From: Nitrosomonas sp.
GTDB lineage: Bacteria > Pseudomonadota > Gammaproteobacteria > Burkholderiales > Nitrosomonadaceae
DNA length: 54,158 nucleotides
Direction: 5' to 3'
Assembly (NCBI GenBank): GCA_019635215.1
Contig: JAHBZZ010000021.1
Span: 1 to 54,158, forward strand
Position numbers and translations under genes: made by a program
Notes under the pieces: generated by a model
Seen by the model: only the letters and a program-made list of their open reading frames with translations
Databases searched by the model: none
Told to the model about the DNA's origin: nothing
Part shown: positions 1 through 9,494 of the stretch, in pieces
Position numbering within the stretch: the stretch's first letter is position 1
How the letters are laid out: each line of letters opens with the position of its first letter

Positions 1-1
1 T

Positions 2-496
2 TCTAAGAAACAACAATCGGATGATGGTAGGCCTGATGTTCGGCTCAAGGCCAGCACTCATGAGATGGGAAAGGATACATATGGGCAATGGGGCCAGACC
101 GCGCCGGTATTGGCAGAAGCGATATTCGGGCGCTGGAATAGCTCGAAAGAGCCAATGAATACTTGGATTTCAATTACTAGTGCCTTTCGGCGTACGGGGC
201 AGACGTTATCGTTGGGTGGTACCAGTTACTCGATCTTTGAAGAGGCTGACAGTTACAGCCATGTACTGTCTCACGAAGGACCGGTCAAACGCTGGGAATA
301 TTCGCTGACAGGCGATGCTCTGACGCCGATTGCCAGCGGCGGCAATATTAACCTAGTTCGGGTGCCTGTGGATGGCAAGGCAGTTTTGAAAGTGAAGTAT
401 GAGGCAGTTACTGAGGATGGTTTCTGGCACCGCTGGCCGTGGTGGGCTTGGCTTCTGATTTTACTGATTATCGTTTTGATTGCTATCTTTATTTAA
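2..496 (+). CDS. Truncated tail-anchored protein of the eCIS locus (5' end outside window)
   Basis: The reading frame is open from base 2, so this is the 3' part of a longer gene; the first in-window ATG is at 65 but is probably internal. The visible part is mainly polar and ends in a tryptophan-rich turn (HRWPWWAWL) followed by one strongly hydrophobic helix that runs to the last residue, which suggests a C-terminal membrane anchor. I do not recognise the family. It lies 27 bp upstream of an eCIS-type gene on the same strand and shares its base composition, so it probably belongs to the same locus. Confidence 0.55.
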   Translation, partial: SKKQQSDDGRPDVRLKASTHEMGKDTYGQWGQTAPVLAEAIFGRWNSSKEPMNTWISITSAFRRTGQTLSLGGTSYSIFEEADSYSHVLSHEGPVKRWEYSLTGDALTPIASGGNINLVRVPVDGKAVLKVKYEAVTEDGFWHRWPWWAWLLILLIIVLIAIFI

Positions 497-523
497 TATT
501 TAGGCGGTGCAGGGCTCACTCAG

Positions 524-2506
524 ATGATTCCCATCGACATTGGATCCAATTATCTCCATTTAAACAATGTGCGCCTTTATGGTCTTTTTGACAGGATCCA
601 CATCCGCCAGCGCTTTGAATCGGCGCTGGCGGGAATGGATCCAGCAGCGTTGGGTTTGCCGCCGCATACGTTATTGATTGTTCAGCGGGTTGTTCCCGCT
701 GCGCGGTTGCATCTTGGGCCATTCGGGCGCAGCGCTGCATTTGTGCAATCGGTGCAAGTGGAGCTGGCACAAAAGGCACGGCAGGCGCGGCGGCCGTGGC
801 TGCAGGCGGATACCGCAGGAGCGGAAGCGGTGCTGTTCGCGGATGAATCGGAGCTGATGGCTTGCCTGCTGCGGGACTGGTTGCGCGGCCGGCTTGCCGG
901 GCGCTGGTGGTGGCGGACGGTATTGGGGGATTTTTCCGTACCGGCATGGTGGCGTCGCGAAGTGTTGCCGCGTGGCGAAGTATTGCCTGCCGTATTGTCG
1001 TTGCTGGCATCGCAGGGCGAGGCGGTGGCCTGGGTTGCCCGCTTGGATAAAGCCGAAACGATGCAGGCGATCGCTGCGGTAGCGCAGGCACATGCGTTGC
1101 CTGCGCTGCTGGATGAGGCGGATTCCAAACGACCTTTATCGCCGTCCGTATCGTTTGCATCATCCGTACCGCCGGGACATGCATCACCGGCCGATGCTCG
1201 CCAGCGTTCATCTGCCTCCTTATTGGTTTCGGCTTCCCATCAGACTTCGGTTTCAACATACCGCAAGCTGCTTGAAACTATCCCTGAGTTACAGTCGAGC
1301 ATGCTGACTTTTCCGCAACGGCGGTTGCTGGCGGTTGCACTGGGTTTGCAGCGTGCGCCTGCATGGGTGCGCAGTGCGGCGTTTGAAATGGCCATGCAAT
1401 GCCTGGAACAGGCGCCGGCGCGCATGTCTGAGGTAGCTGCATCGGGAAAAGCGGATCCGTTTGTCCCGCTGCCGGATAAACCCGGGCTCGATCCCGTCAA
1501 AACGACCCCGGTCAGCCACAGCGCTGAACCGCTTTCCCGGATACAGGATGAAGGAGTGTTTCAACAGCCTGTTTCAACAAATTCTGCACAATTCGCACAA
1601 ACCGGTGGTGCGGCCGACATTCGGACTGAACAGATGACGGTGAGTGGCCCGACAGTGTTATCGGATTTCATAACGCCCGCTTCCCCGCGTGATGGCGATA
1701 TCGCTGGTGAATCAGCGGAATTATTGCTATCGGTTACTGAAACCCGCTACGGCGGCATTTTTTATTTGCTCAACGTGGCGCTGGCGCTCGGGTTGTATGG
1801 CGATTTTACTCAGCCGCGTAATCCAGGCATTGCGTTGTCACCCTGGGATTGGCTGGCGCTGATTGGTCGAGCCTGGTTTGGCCGGTCTTTTGAACGGGAT
1901 GCCGTGTGGCGTTTGCTGGCCGGCCTGGCCGGTCGGCCGCTGGAGCAACCGCCCGGCAGAGATTTTGCTGTGCCGGATGTCTGGACGGTACCGGCTGAAT
2001 GGCTCAAACCCTGGGGGGAGGTCGATCAGGTTCGGGTTTACGCAACACGAACGCGGTTACAGATATGGCACGCAGCGGGGTTTGTCATAGCCGACACGGT
2101 ACGCGATCCGGCAATGACGCCGCTGATGCAGGCCTTTGACCACTGTGCGCAGCATGAAGCGTTGAGCGGGGTACGGCGGGTGCGTGTCTACAGACAGCCG
2201 CGTAAGCTTACCCGGAAGGTCAGGATGCGCAGCGCCGCTGGCCGTTGGATGGGCTGGTTTTTGCTTTATCTGAACGCCCGGCTGGCCCGGGCGCTGGGTG
2301 AAGAGAGTGGTGAGGGTAATGATATGACGGATACACTGGCCGGATTAGTATGCTGCCATGCGGCCAGCATGCATTGCACGGCAGCGGCGCTCGATGTGTA
2401 TCTGTCTCTGGCGGAGTTGCCGATTGCGCTGCGTATTGCCGGGCTGGACCGCGATCCGGGCTGGATTCCGGTTACGGGCCGGACGATTGCTTTTCACTTC
2501 GAATGA
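524..2506 (+). CDS. Conserved eCIS-associated protein of unknown function
   Basis: A 660-aa soluble protein without a signal peptide or transmembrane helix. The N-terminal 200 residues and the C-terminal 250 residues look folded and are rich in Trp, Leu and Arg. They flank a low-complexity Ser/Pro/Thr-rich linker at about residues 205-400. The C-terminus has the motif LAELPIALRIAGLDRDPG, of the kind seen in large proteins encoded just before the AAA+ ATPase in Afp/PVC-like clusters. The stop overlaps the start of the ATPase gene (ATGA), so the two are translationally coupled. A role in particle assembly, for example as a baseplate or length-control factor, is inferred from position only. Confidence 0.6.
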   Translation: MIPIDIGSNYLHLNNVRLYGLFDRIHIRQRFESALAGMDPAALGLPPHTLLIVQRVVPAARLHLGPFGRSAAFVQSVQVELAQKARQARRPWLQADTAGAEAVLFADESELMACLLRDWLRGRLAGRWWWRTVLGDFSVPAWWRREVLPRGEVLPAVLSLLASQGEAVAWVARLDKAETMQAIAAVAQAHALPALLDEADSKRPLSPSVSFASSVPPGHASPADARQRSSASLLVSASHQTSVSTYRKLLETIPELQSSMLTFPQRRLLAVALGLQRAPAWVRSAAFEMAMQCLEQAPARMSEVAASGKADPFVPLPDKPGLDPVKTTPVSHSAEPLSRIQDEGVFQQPVSTNSAQFAQTGGAADIRTEQMTVSGPTVLSDFITPASPRDGDIAGESAELLLSVTETRYGGIFYLLNVALALGLYGDFTQPRNPGIALSPWDWLALIGRAWFGRSFERDAVWRLLAGLAGRPLEQPPGRDFAVPDVWTVPAEWLKPWGEVDQVRVYATRTRLQIWHAAGFVIADTVRDPAMTPLMQAFDHCAQHEALSGVRRVRVYRQPRKLTRKVRMRSAAGRWMGWFLLYLNARLARALGEESGEGNDMTDTLAGLVCCHAASMHCTAAALDVYLSLAELPIALRIAGLDRDPGWIPVTGRTIAFHFE

Positions 2507-4569
2507 ATACGCAGACTACTCCTTTCACCGTTAGCGCGAACGAACGTTCGTTCAGCAACGTTGCGCAGACCGCGGCTGAGCATTTCCGGTTGTCGATATT
2601 CGGTGTCATCGCGCATCTGATCGAAGTCTGTATGGATGGCGATCGCGCCGCTGCGCTGACTGCGTATCCTTTCCTGGCCGATTATGCCGATGAGCTGGCA
2701 GCGCGGCTTCAGCCTGCCGATTCATCGTCGGCGCAGTGGCGCACGGCGCTCTCGGCCTGGGAAAGTAAGGCGACTGTGAATCTGCCGTTGCTGGCCTTGC
2801 GGCGCGCCGGGCTCAGCCGGTTGGAGCTGGAGCTGGTGTTGATCACCGGCCTGCTGGAGGAGGATCCGCGTTTTGCAGTGTTGTTTGAGCAGGTGACCGG
2901 CGGCAGCCGCCGCCCGACGGCAGGACTGTTGATTGCCTGGTGGCGCAGCGATGCGGCGGGGCAGGATTATACGGAAGCGGTGCGCCGTTCCATGCGCAGC
3001 CTGGTTCATGCGGGTTTGTTGCAGGTTCTGAATCCCGGCATGCCGGGTTCTGAGTGGGTGCTTGCCGTGCCGCCGCCGATCTGGGACGGGCTGCGCGGCG
3101 AGCCGCCGGAATTGCCCTGGCTGCGATACGTTCCGCAGGCGGATTTGCTGCCCCTGTCGCGTTATATTGCCCCGCCATCCGTGGCACATCTTTGCGACAA
3201 GTTGCCGCCGCTGCTCGCGGCGCAGCCCGGGCAACTGCTTATCGTGCGCGGCCCACGCCGGAATGGACGGAAAACGCTGGCCGGCAGTGTGGCGCATGCT
3301 CTGGATAAGGCCATGCTGAATGAGGAATCACACTGGCGGCTGCTGGGCGTGCTCGCCGTCATGCTGGATGCCTTCCCCGTGATCGAACTGGCGTTGTCAC
3401 CCGGTGAGAACCGGACTTTGCCGCCGCTGCCGCTGCTCAGCGGCCCGCTGGCCGTGGTGATGGGCATGCATGGGGGCATTCATGGCGATGATACGCGTAC
3501 TTCGTTGACCGTAACCATTCCGATGCCGGATGCCGCTCTCCGGCGTTTGCACTGGCAGGACACGGTTTCCGCACAACATCCCGCTATTCTTGATGATCTG
3601 GCGCAATCGGTTTGCCTTACCAGCGGCAATATCCGCCGTGCGGCACGGGCGGCGCTGGGTTACGCGCAGTTGGACGGCCGCAGCGTGATTGAACATCGCG
3701 ATGTGCAACTGGCGTGCCGGGGGCTGCACAGTGCGCGCCTGGAAACACTGGCAACGCGCCTGGAAACCCGTGGCAGCCTCGACGATCTGGCGGTCGACGA
3801 GACGACGCATGCGGAGCTGAAAACATTGATGCTGCGCTGCCGTTATCGTGAACCGCTGGCGGCTGCCTCGCACCATGGCGGAGGGTGTTCGACAGGGGTT
3901 CGTGCATTGTTCAGCGGCCCGAGCGGTACCGGTAAGACGCTGGCGGCGCGTTTGCTGGCGTCTGCCCTGGGCAAGGATCTGTATCGGGTCGATTTATCCG
4001 CTACCGTCAATAAATACCTCGGGGAGACGGAAAAAAGCCTTGACCAGGTTTTCAGCGCGGCGGAAGAGCTGGATGTGATTCTGCTGCTGGACGAAGGCGA
4101 TGCGTTGATGGCTTCGCGCACCGATGTTAGTTCTTCGAATGATCGCTATGCCAACCTCGAAACCAATTTTCTGCTGCAGCGCATCGAAGCGTTCAACGGC
4201 ATTCTGCTGGTTACGACCAACGTTGCCGATCGTATCGACAAAGCCTTTGCGCGGCGTATCGAAGTGATTGTCCGGTTCCGTGCGCCGGATCAATGGCAGC
4301 GGTACCAGATTCTCCGGATGCACCTGGGCAGCCATGCGGTGGATGACGGCTGGTTGCAGGAGGTGGCCTGCCGTTGTGAGCTTACCGGCGGCCAGTTGCG
4401 CAATGTGGTGATGCATGCGCGCCTGCTGGCTATGGATGTGCAGGAACCGATCCGCAATGCGCATCTGCATGCGGCATTGCAGCGCGAATACCGGAAAACC
4501 GGGGCGCATTGTCCGCTAAAGCCGCTGATACCGCCCGATATCGCCGATACCGCAAAGGTTGCGTCATGA
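2503..4569 (+). CDS. Tandem AAA+ ATPase of contractile injection system (Afp15/PVC15-like)
   Basis: A 688-aa cytoplasmic ATPase. The start at 2503 is chosen because its ATG overlaps the preceding TGA; an in-frame upstream extension lies inside the previous gene. The C-terminal AAA+ module has Walker A GPSGTGKT at residues 472-479, Walker B LLLDEGD with D530/E531, and a sensor region TTNVADRID. An earlier module carries a degenerate P-loop, GPRRNGRKT, at 250-258, so one active and one decayed ATPase domain are likely. In Afp/PVC-type eCIS such ATPases act in particle assembly or disassembly. Base composition is GC-rich, unlike the rest of the window. Confidence 0.85.
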   Translation: MNTQTTPFTVSANERSFSNVAQTAAEHFRLSIFGVIAHLIEVCMDGDRAAALTAYPFLADYADELAARLQPADSSSAQWRTALSAWESKATVNLPLLALRRAGLSRLELELVLITGLLEEDPRFAVLFEQVTGGSRRPTAGLLIAWWRSDAAGQDYTEAVRRSMRSLVHAGLLQVLNPGMPGSEWVLAVPPPIWDGLRGEPPELPWLRYVPQADLLPLSRYIAPPSVAHLCDKLPPLLAAQPGQLLIVRGPRRNGRKTLAGSVAHALDKAMLNEESHWRLLGVLAVMLDAFPVIELALSPGENRTLPPLPLLSGPLAVVMGMHGGIHGDDTRTSLTVTIPMPDAALRRLHWQDTVSAQHPAILDDLAQSVCLTSGNIRRAARAALGYAQLDGRSVIEHRDVQLACRGLHSARLETLATRLETRGSLDDLAVDETTHAELKTLMLRCRYREPLAAASHHGGGCSTGVRALFSGPSGTGKTLAARLLASALGKDLYRVDLSATVNKYLGETEKSLDQVFSAAEELDVILLLDEGDALMASRTDVSSSNDRYANLETNFLLQRIEAFNGILLVTTNVADRIDKAFARRIEVIVRFRAPDQWQRYQILRMHLGSHAVDDGWLQEVACRCELTGGQLRNVVMHARLLAMDVQEPIRNAHLHAALQREYRKTGAHCPLKPLIPPDIADTAKVAS

Positions 4570-4633
4570 CAGCGCCGGTGATTCATTTTTCCGTCCGGGC
4601 ATTCTGTTCATCCTATATTCGGGGGCGGCTGCT

Positions 4634-7600
4634 ATGACCAGCGTGGCTGTCAAAACCCGGTCTGCGGATACCGCTAAGGCATCCGCCTCGATCCGCCTGG
4701 TTTCACCGACGGTTTCGAGCAGCAGCAGCCATACGCAAATCCATCGTCACATGCAAACCGCAGCGGGTGCTAAGCCTGCTACTGCCCGGTTGAGTACTTT
4801 ACTGTCGCCCAGGATTCAGACGGCAACCCGCATCTCCTCCCCCAATGATTCTGCAGAACGTGAAGCTGAAGTAACCGCCAGAAACATCATACAAATGCCT
4901 GCTCCACCTGCACCGGGCATCGCAAATCAGGGTCATGGCATCGGGCGCCGCGCTGAGGCGGTATCAGCAGGCTCGTCTTTACTGGCGCGTTCTCCTGCTG
5001 CGCATACGGCGGTATCTTCTTTATCTGCCCATCGGGTTATTCAGCGCTCGGCCGTGGCGTCGTCGACTGTGGCGCCGGATATCGAGCAGGCGATACGGGC
5101 GGAAATGGCATCCGGCATGCCGCTTCCCCAGGGGGTGCGCAGTTTCATGGAGCCCCGTTTCCGGGCTGATTTCGGTGCGGTCAGAATCCATACTGACGAT
5201 AAGGCGGCAAGACTTTCCGCGCGCCTGAGTGCACGGGCGTTCACCTACGGCAAGCATATTTTCTTCGGGAAAGGCCAATTCCGCCCCAGTGAACGGGACG
5301 GCGCTGAACTGATCGCCCATGAGCTGACCCATACCATTCAGCAGAGAGAGGTGATTCAGCGCCAGGAAGCGGTCACCGTCACAGAGCATTCGCCGGTTCA
5401 GGTACAGCGACTGGGTATTGGCGATGCGCTGAATTATTTCGCAGACCATGCCAACCATATTCCTGGTTTCCGGATGCTTACCCTCATCCTGGGCGTGAAC
5501 CCGATCAATATGACGCGCGTGGAGCGTAACGTCGCCAACACCCTGCGTGCCGTCGTCGAATTGATGCCTGGTGGCGCGCTGATCACTCAGGCATTGGACA
5601 ACCATGGTGTGATCAACCGGATTGGTACCTGGGTGCAACAGCGGATCGACAGCCTCGGTATAACGGGCCGTACGATTCGTGCTGCGATTGATCAGTTCCT
5701 TGCTTCACTGAGTTGGAGCGCCGTGTTTAATCTCTCTGGTGTCTGGAACGATGCGAAGCAGATTCTCAATGAGCCGATCAATCGTATCAGGGCCTTTGCC
5801 GAGCGGTTAGCCAGCGACGTCATCAATATGATCAAGGAGGCGATTCTGACACCGCTGGCACGCCTGGCATCGGAAGTTCGCGGTTGGGATCTGCTCTGCG
5901 CAGTGCTGAACCGTAATCCGATTACCAATGCGGTAGTGCCGCGCAATGCTGAGACGTTGATCGGCGGCTTCATGAAACTGATCAATCAGGGAGAGGTGTG
6001 GAAAAATATCCAGCGCGGCAATGCGGTAGCGCGTGCCTGGGCCTGGTTCCAGGGTACATTGGGTGGTGTGCGTGTTTTTGTGCAACAGGTACCTGTGCTT
6101 TTTATGCAGGCACTGCGTTCCCTGCAGGTAGCCGATATCGTGTCGTTGCCAGGTGCCTTTGTCCGTGTTGCCGGTACTTTCGCCAATTTTGCCGGGCAAT
6201 TCATTTCCTGGGCCGGGCAACAGGTTTTGGGTCTACTGACCATCATTTTCGAGGTGGTCGCACCGCAGGTGATGGTCTATATCCGGCGGGCAAGGGGTGC
6301 GTTGCAGACGATTATCCGTGACCCGATGGGTTTTGTCCGAAATCTGGTGAATGCGGGCAAGCGGGGTCTTAAGCAGTTTGCGGGAAATTTCCTGACCCAT
6401 CTGCGTGCTTCGCTGATTGGCTGGCTTACGGGTGCGATGAGCGGGGCCAATATCTATATTCCGCAGGCGTTTACGCTGCAGGAAATCGTTAAATTCATTC
6501 TGAGCGTGCTGGGCTTGACCTGGCAGAACATCCGTACCAAGCTCGTGCGCGTTATGGGTGAGCCTGTAGTAGCGGGGCTTGAGCGGAGCTTCGATATCGT
6601 CATAACGCTGGTGCGCGAAGGCCCGGCCGCAGCCTGGGACAAGATCGTCGAGAGCATGACCAACCTGCGTGAGATGGTGATGGAGCAGATCATGACATTT
6701 GTGCAAAGCAGGATCGTTCAGGCAGCCATTACGCGCCTGGTCTCCAGCCTGAACCCGGCTGGCGCCTTTATCCAGGCGATCATCGCCACCTATAACACTG
6801 TCATGTTCTTCGTGGAGCGCTTCCGGCAGATTACTCAGGTGGTCACTGCGTTCATCGACTCAATTGCCACGATTGCCAGAGGCGATGTTTCCCCCGCGGC
6901 CAATCGGGTCGAGCAGACTATGGGCGGGTTGCTGACGCTTATCATCAGCTTCCTCGCGCGCCTCGTCGGCCTCGGAAATGTGAGTGACGCAGTGACCAAC
7001 GTCATCAACCGCGTGCGCCAACCGATCGACCGGGCGCTGGATCGGGTGGTGGCGTGGATACAGCAGCGGGCGCGTGGTTTAGCGAGCCGAGCGTTGGGGG
7101 GGCGGCCAGGTGCTCCCCCTATAGAGAGATTACAGGCAGGCATTAGGGAAGCTACAGCAGTTGTTAATCGCTTTGGAGGTCGACGCGTCACAGCTATTGT
7201 TTTACGCCCGCTACTAGTTCCAATTCGCGCACGCCACAATTTGCAGCGACTTGATGTAATGCCCCGGGGGAACAACTGGTATGTTGAGGGTATGGTCAAC
7301 CCAACTGCAGGACAGAGTACAACTGCTCAAGTAGATACGAGTACAGCTTCAGGCAATCAGCAAGATGGGAGTTCTCGTGATCACGCCATTGAGATCGCTT
7401 GGGTCAAACCACCGGTCGCACAATATCCAGTGATCAGTATCATTAATCCGCAACTGGTACGCAATGCTCAGGCAAGTGATCAGACTCTTAATACAGATTC
7501 AGCGGCTCGCATTACTGTGCGTCCTACTGAGTCAACGTTGTTGATAGACGATGTGGTTATTGGCGTAAGAAACACGACTTCGGTTAATCTCAGCGTAGGA

Positions 7601-7897
7601 TACATCTTCCGGGCACGAGCTCCAGTAACTGGTAACTCCAAAAAGAATCGAATGAATAGAATACTTAACAGATACTTTGGCTATAACCGTACTACAGGAC
7701 CTGGTGCGCCGCATGATAACGACCATGTTTGGGAAAAACAGCTCGGTGGTACTGATGCATACGAAAACCTTTGGCCATTGAACGCGAGTACGAATCAGAG
7801 ATCTGGGGGTACTATTCGTGCAGAAATTAGCCGTGCGCGCAATCGGCTAGGTATCTCAAGCTTGGCTGGCAAATGGATTAAGCTACGTGCACCATGA
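4634..7897 (+). CDS. DUF4157 eCIS effector with C-terminal HNH-like toxin domain
   Basis: A 1087-aa protein. I choose ATG 4634, which has a G-rich stretch upstream, over a TTG at 4559 that overlaps the ATPase gene. After a Ser/Thr/Ala-rich disordered leader comes an eCIS core (DUF4157) domain with HELTH at residues 229-233, the zinc-metallopeptidase-like signature. A long region of amphipathic helices follows (about 260-820), of the type conserved in DUF4157 proteins. The last 60 or so residues contain DxDH (D1030, H1031), GGTDAYENLWPLN (N1045, N1050) and N1054, resembling HNH/endonuclease-type polymorphic toxins. DNA becomes AT-richer after about 7100, consistent with a swapped toxin module. 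It is probably loaded into or exported by the injection particle. Confidence 0.75.
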   Translation: MTSVAVKTRSADTAKASASIRLVSPTVSSSSSHTQIHRHMQTAAGAKPATARLSTLLSPRIQTATRISSPNDSAEREAEVTARNIIQMPAPPAPGIANQGHGIGRRAEAVSAGSSLLARSPAAHTAVSSLSAHRVIQRSAVASSTVAPDIEQAIRAEMASGMPLPQGVRSFMEPRFRADFGAVRIHTDDKAARLSARLSARAFTYGKHIFFGKGQFRPSERDGAELIAHELTHTIQQREVIQRQEAVTVTEHSPVQVQRLGIGDALNYFADHANHIPGFRMLTLILGVNPINMTRVERNVANTLRAVVELMPGGALITQALDNHGVINRIGTWVQQRIDSLGITGRTIRAAIDQFLASLSWSAVFNLSGVWNDAKQILNEPINRIRAFAERLASDVINMIKEAILTPLARLASEVRGWDLLCAVLNRNPITNAVVPRNAETLIGGFMKLINQGEVWKNIQRGNAVARAWAWFQGTLGGVRVFVQQVPVLFMQALRSLQVADIVSLPGAFVRVAGTFANFAGQFISWAGQQVLGLLTIIFEVVAPQVMVYIRRARGALQTIIRDPMGFVRNLVNAGKRGLKQFAGNFLTHLRASLIGWLTGAMSGANIYIPQAFTLQEIVKFILSVLGLTWQNIRTKLVRVMGEPVVAGLERSFDIVITLVREGPAAAWDKIVESMTNLREMVMEQIMTFVQSRIVQAAITRLVSSLNPAGAFIQAIIATYNTVMFFVERFRQITQVVTAFIDSIATIARGDVSPAANRVEQTMGGLLTLIISFLARLVGLGNVSDAVTNVINRVRQPIDRALDRVVAWIQQRARGLASRALGGRPGAPPIERLQAGIREATAVVNRFGGRRVTAIVLRPLLVPIRARHNLQRLDVMPRGNNWYVEGMVNPTAGQSTTAQVDTSTASGNQQDGSSRDHAIEIAWVKPPVAQYPVISIINPQLVRNAQASDQTLNTDSAARITVRPTESTLLIDDVVIGVRNTTSVNLSVGYIFRARAPVTGNSKKNRMNRILNRYFGYNRTTGPGAPHDNDHVWEKQLGGTDAYENLWPLNASTNQRSGGTIRAEISRARNRLGISSLAGKWIKLRAP

Positions 7898-7985
7898 TTT
7901 TATATATCATTTAGATATCATGCACTTGTATTGGTGGATCAAATCCTTGTTATGAAAAACAGGTACTTTATTGAGAGCTTCTTAT

Positions 7986-8558
7986 ATGAATTTTGTTAGT
8001 AATGTGCTTTCATTGATTTTTGGGATTACCCTACTGGGCCTGCTCGGTGCAGGGATCTATTATGCTTTTCATTACATTGCAGAAACTCTTTTCGCCAACC
8101 TTGACCCACAGCTTGCCGCAATCACCGCTATCGCTGCTGCCACTTTTCTGATTGCGAGTTTTATCATTGCAAGCGCTGTGCGCGGTGTACAAAAGAATAC
8201 TTATTTATTCAATGCTGAGAAGAAAGCGGTGTATGAGCATTTTGTTCAAATCTGGGGAAACCTGTTCTGGCAAAATCTTCACCAGCAAGGTGGAATAGAT
8301 GAGAATGAAGTGCAGGCATTTGAAAAGCAACTCATGCTCTGGGCCAGCCCTAAAGTCATCCAGGCTTACCTCGCGCTGCGGCAGCTTGAGGTGGAGGCTG
8401 ATTTTCCCGATTCGAAGGTGAAAGCACAATTCATCAGCGTATTGATGGAGATGAGAAGAGACCTTGGTTTGTCCAATCTGGGGCTTGACGCGCAAGCGTT
8501 ACTGAAACTGTCGGGCAGCAGTCCGGATAAGCCGGAGAACGTCTGGTCTGTTGATTAG
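7986..8558 (+). CDS. Two-helix membrane protein with cytoplasmic domain; candidate immunity protein
   Basis: A 190-aa protein from ATG 7986; an in-frame TTG at 7971 would add five residues. There are two transmembrane helices at about 8-30 and 45-65. A charged helical domain of about 125 residues follows, ending in LGLSNLGLDAQALLKLSG. I do not recognise the family with certainty. It begins 88 bp after the nuclease-tailed effector, on the same strand and with similar AT-richer composition, which is where an immunity gene would sit. Similar two-helix proteins occur outside toxin loci, so that role is a guess. Confidence 0.6.
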   Translation: MNFVSNVLSLIFGITLLGLLGAGIYYAFHYIAETLFANLDPQLAAITAIAAATFLIASFIIASAVRGVQKNTYLFNAEKKAVYEHFVQIWGNLFWQNLHQQGGIDENEVQAFEKQLMLWASPKVIQAYLALRQLEVEADFPDSKVKAQFISVLMEMRRDLGLSNLGLDAQALLKLSGSSPDKPENVWSVD

Positions 8559-8560
8559 TC

Positions 8561-8794
8561 AGGTATGTCATTGAATATTTCCTACGGCAGGATTATCCGG
8601 AGAAGGAATTGATTATTCTGGACGATGGAGAGGACTGTATCGCTGATCTGATTCCGGACGATCTCCGTATCCGTTATTTCCGGGAAACAAACGTCAAAAC
8701 ATCGACGCTAAACGCAGCGAGCTACATACTTTTGCTGTCATGCCTCAGCGCTGGATGGTGGAATGATCATTCGCCTGGATTAACAACCTGCTAA
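8561..8794 (+). pseudogene. Fragment of family-2 glycosyltransferase
   Basis: In the frame of 8564 the sequence reads YVIEYFLRQDYPEKELIILD and continues DDGEDCIADLIPDD, then RIRYFR. This is the nucleotide-sugar-binding start of a GT2-type glycosyltransferase. The homology then shifts frame near 8704, where DAKRSEL resembles the family's GAKRN motif, and fades before a stop. There is no recognisable start and no acceptor-binding domain, so this is a decayed remnant and not a 61-aa gene. Confidence 0.65.
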
Positions 8795-8911
8795 AGGCTG
8801 ATCCGGTACAAAGCGCAGACGTATGATGATGCATGCCGTGTCGACACGTATAACTCGGTCCATTTCCCGGTTTTATCGTTTATAAAAAAGCGTTTATTTT
8901 CTCTATTACGC

Positions 8912-8917
8912 TATAAT
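8912..8917 (+). promoter_or_regulatory. Possible -10 of the ppa promoter
   Basis: A perfect TATAAT lies 31 bp upstream of the ppa ATG. No convincing -35 hexamer is seen at 16-18 bp spacing, so the assignment is tentative. Confidence 0.35.
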
Positions 8918-8948
8918 TTGTTCTTTTTTGCAGTGTGAGGAAGTGTAA

Positions 8949-9488
8949 ATGCGCATCGAAGCCATACCTGTCGGCAATAACGCCCCGGAAGACGTCAATG
9001 TACTGGTTGAAGTACCGATTGGCGGCCACCCCATCAAATACGAACTCGACAAAAATTCCGGCACGTTGGTGGTGGATCGCTTTTTGCATACCCCCATGGC
9101 CTATCCTGGTAATTACGGGTTCGTACCCAACACGTTGTCTGACGATGGCGATCCCATTGACGTACTGGTGTGTAACACCCGCCCGCTGGTGCCCGGTTGC
9201 GTGATCAACGTGCGGCCGATCGGCGTACTGGTGATGGAAGACAATGCCGGGCGGGACGAGAAGATCGTTGCCGTGCCTTCCCCGCATCTGACCAAACGCT
9301 ATGAGAATATCTTCAATTACGACGATCTGCCGAGCATCACACTGAGCCAGATCGCACACTTTTTTGAACACTACAAGGATCTGGAGCCTGGAAAATGGGT
9401 GAAGATCGGTGACTGGCGCGATGCCAGCGAAGCCAGGCGGTTGATTGTCGAAGCCATGGCGCGTTACCAAAGCACTTTGTCTACATGA
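8949..9488 (+). CDS. ppa: Inorganic pyrophosphatase, family I
   Basis: A 179-aa soluble enzyme that hydrolyses pyrophosphate to two phosphates, pulling biosynthetic reactions forward. The family I signature [10 protein letters not shown] is present near residue 59, followed by the metal-binding [13 protein letters not shown]. The length is the bacterial norm. The GAGGAAG ribosome site is well placed. The gene stands alone: an eCIS-linked remnant lies upstream and typA downstream, separated by a weak hairpin at 9495-9524. Confidence 0.96.
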   Translation: MRIEAIPVGNNAPEDVNVLVEVPIGGHPIKYELDKNSGTLVVDRFLHTPMAYPGNYGFVPNTLSDDGDPIDVLVCNTRPLVPGCVINVRPIGVLVMEDNAGRDEKIVAVPSPHLTKRYENIFNYDDLPSITLSQIAHFFEHYKDLEPGKWVKIGDWRDASEARRLIVEAMARYQSTLST

Positions 9489-9494
9489 GTTGAC

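Noticed and set aside
516-1259. Long open frames on the minus strand opposite the 660-aa eCIS protein
   Set aside because: They are Pro/Arg/Ala-rich, overlap a well-supported gene in GC-rich DNA, and have no recognisable domain; typical antisense artefacts.
2350-2502. Upstream extension of the ATPase frame
   Set aside because: It lies inside the previous gene, and the ATG at 2503 with start-stop overlap is the better start.
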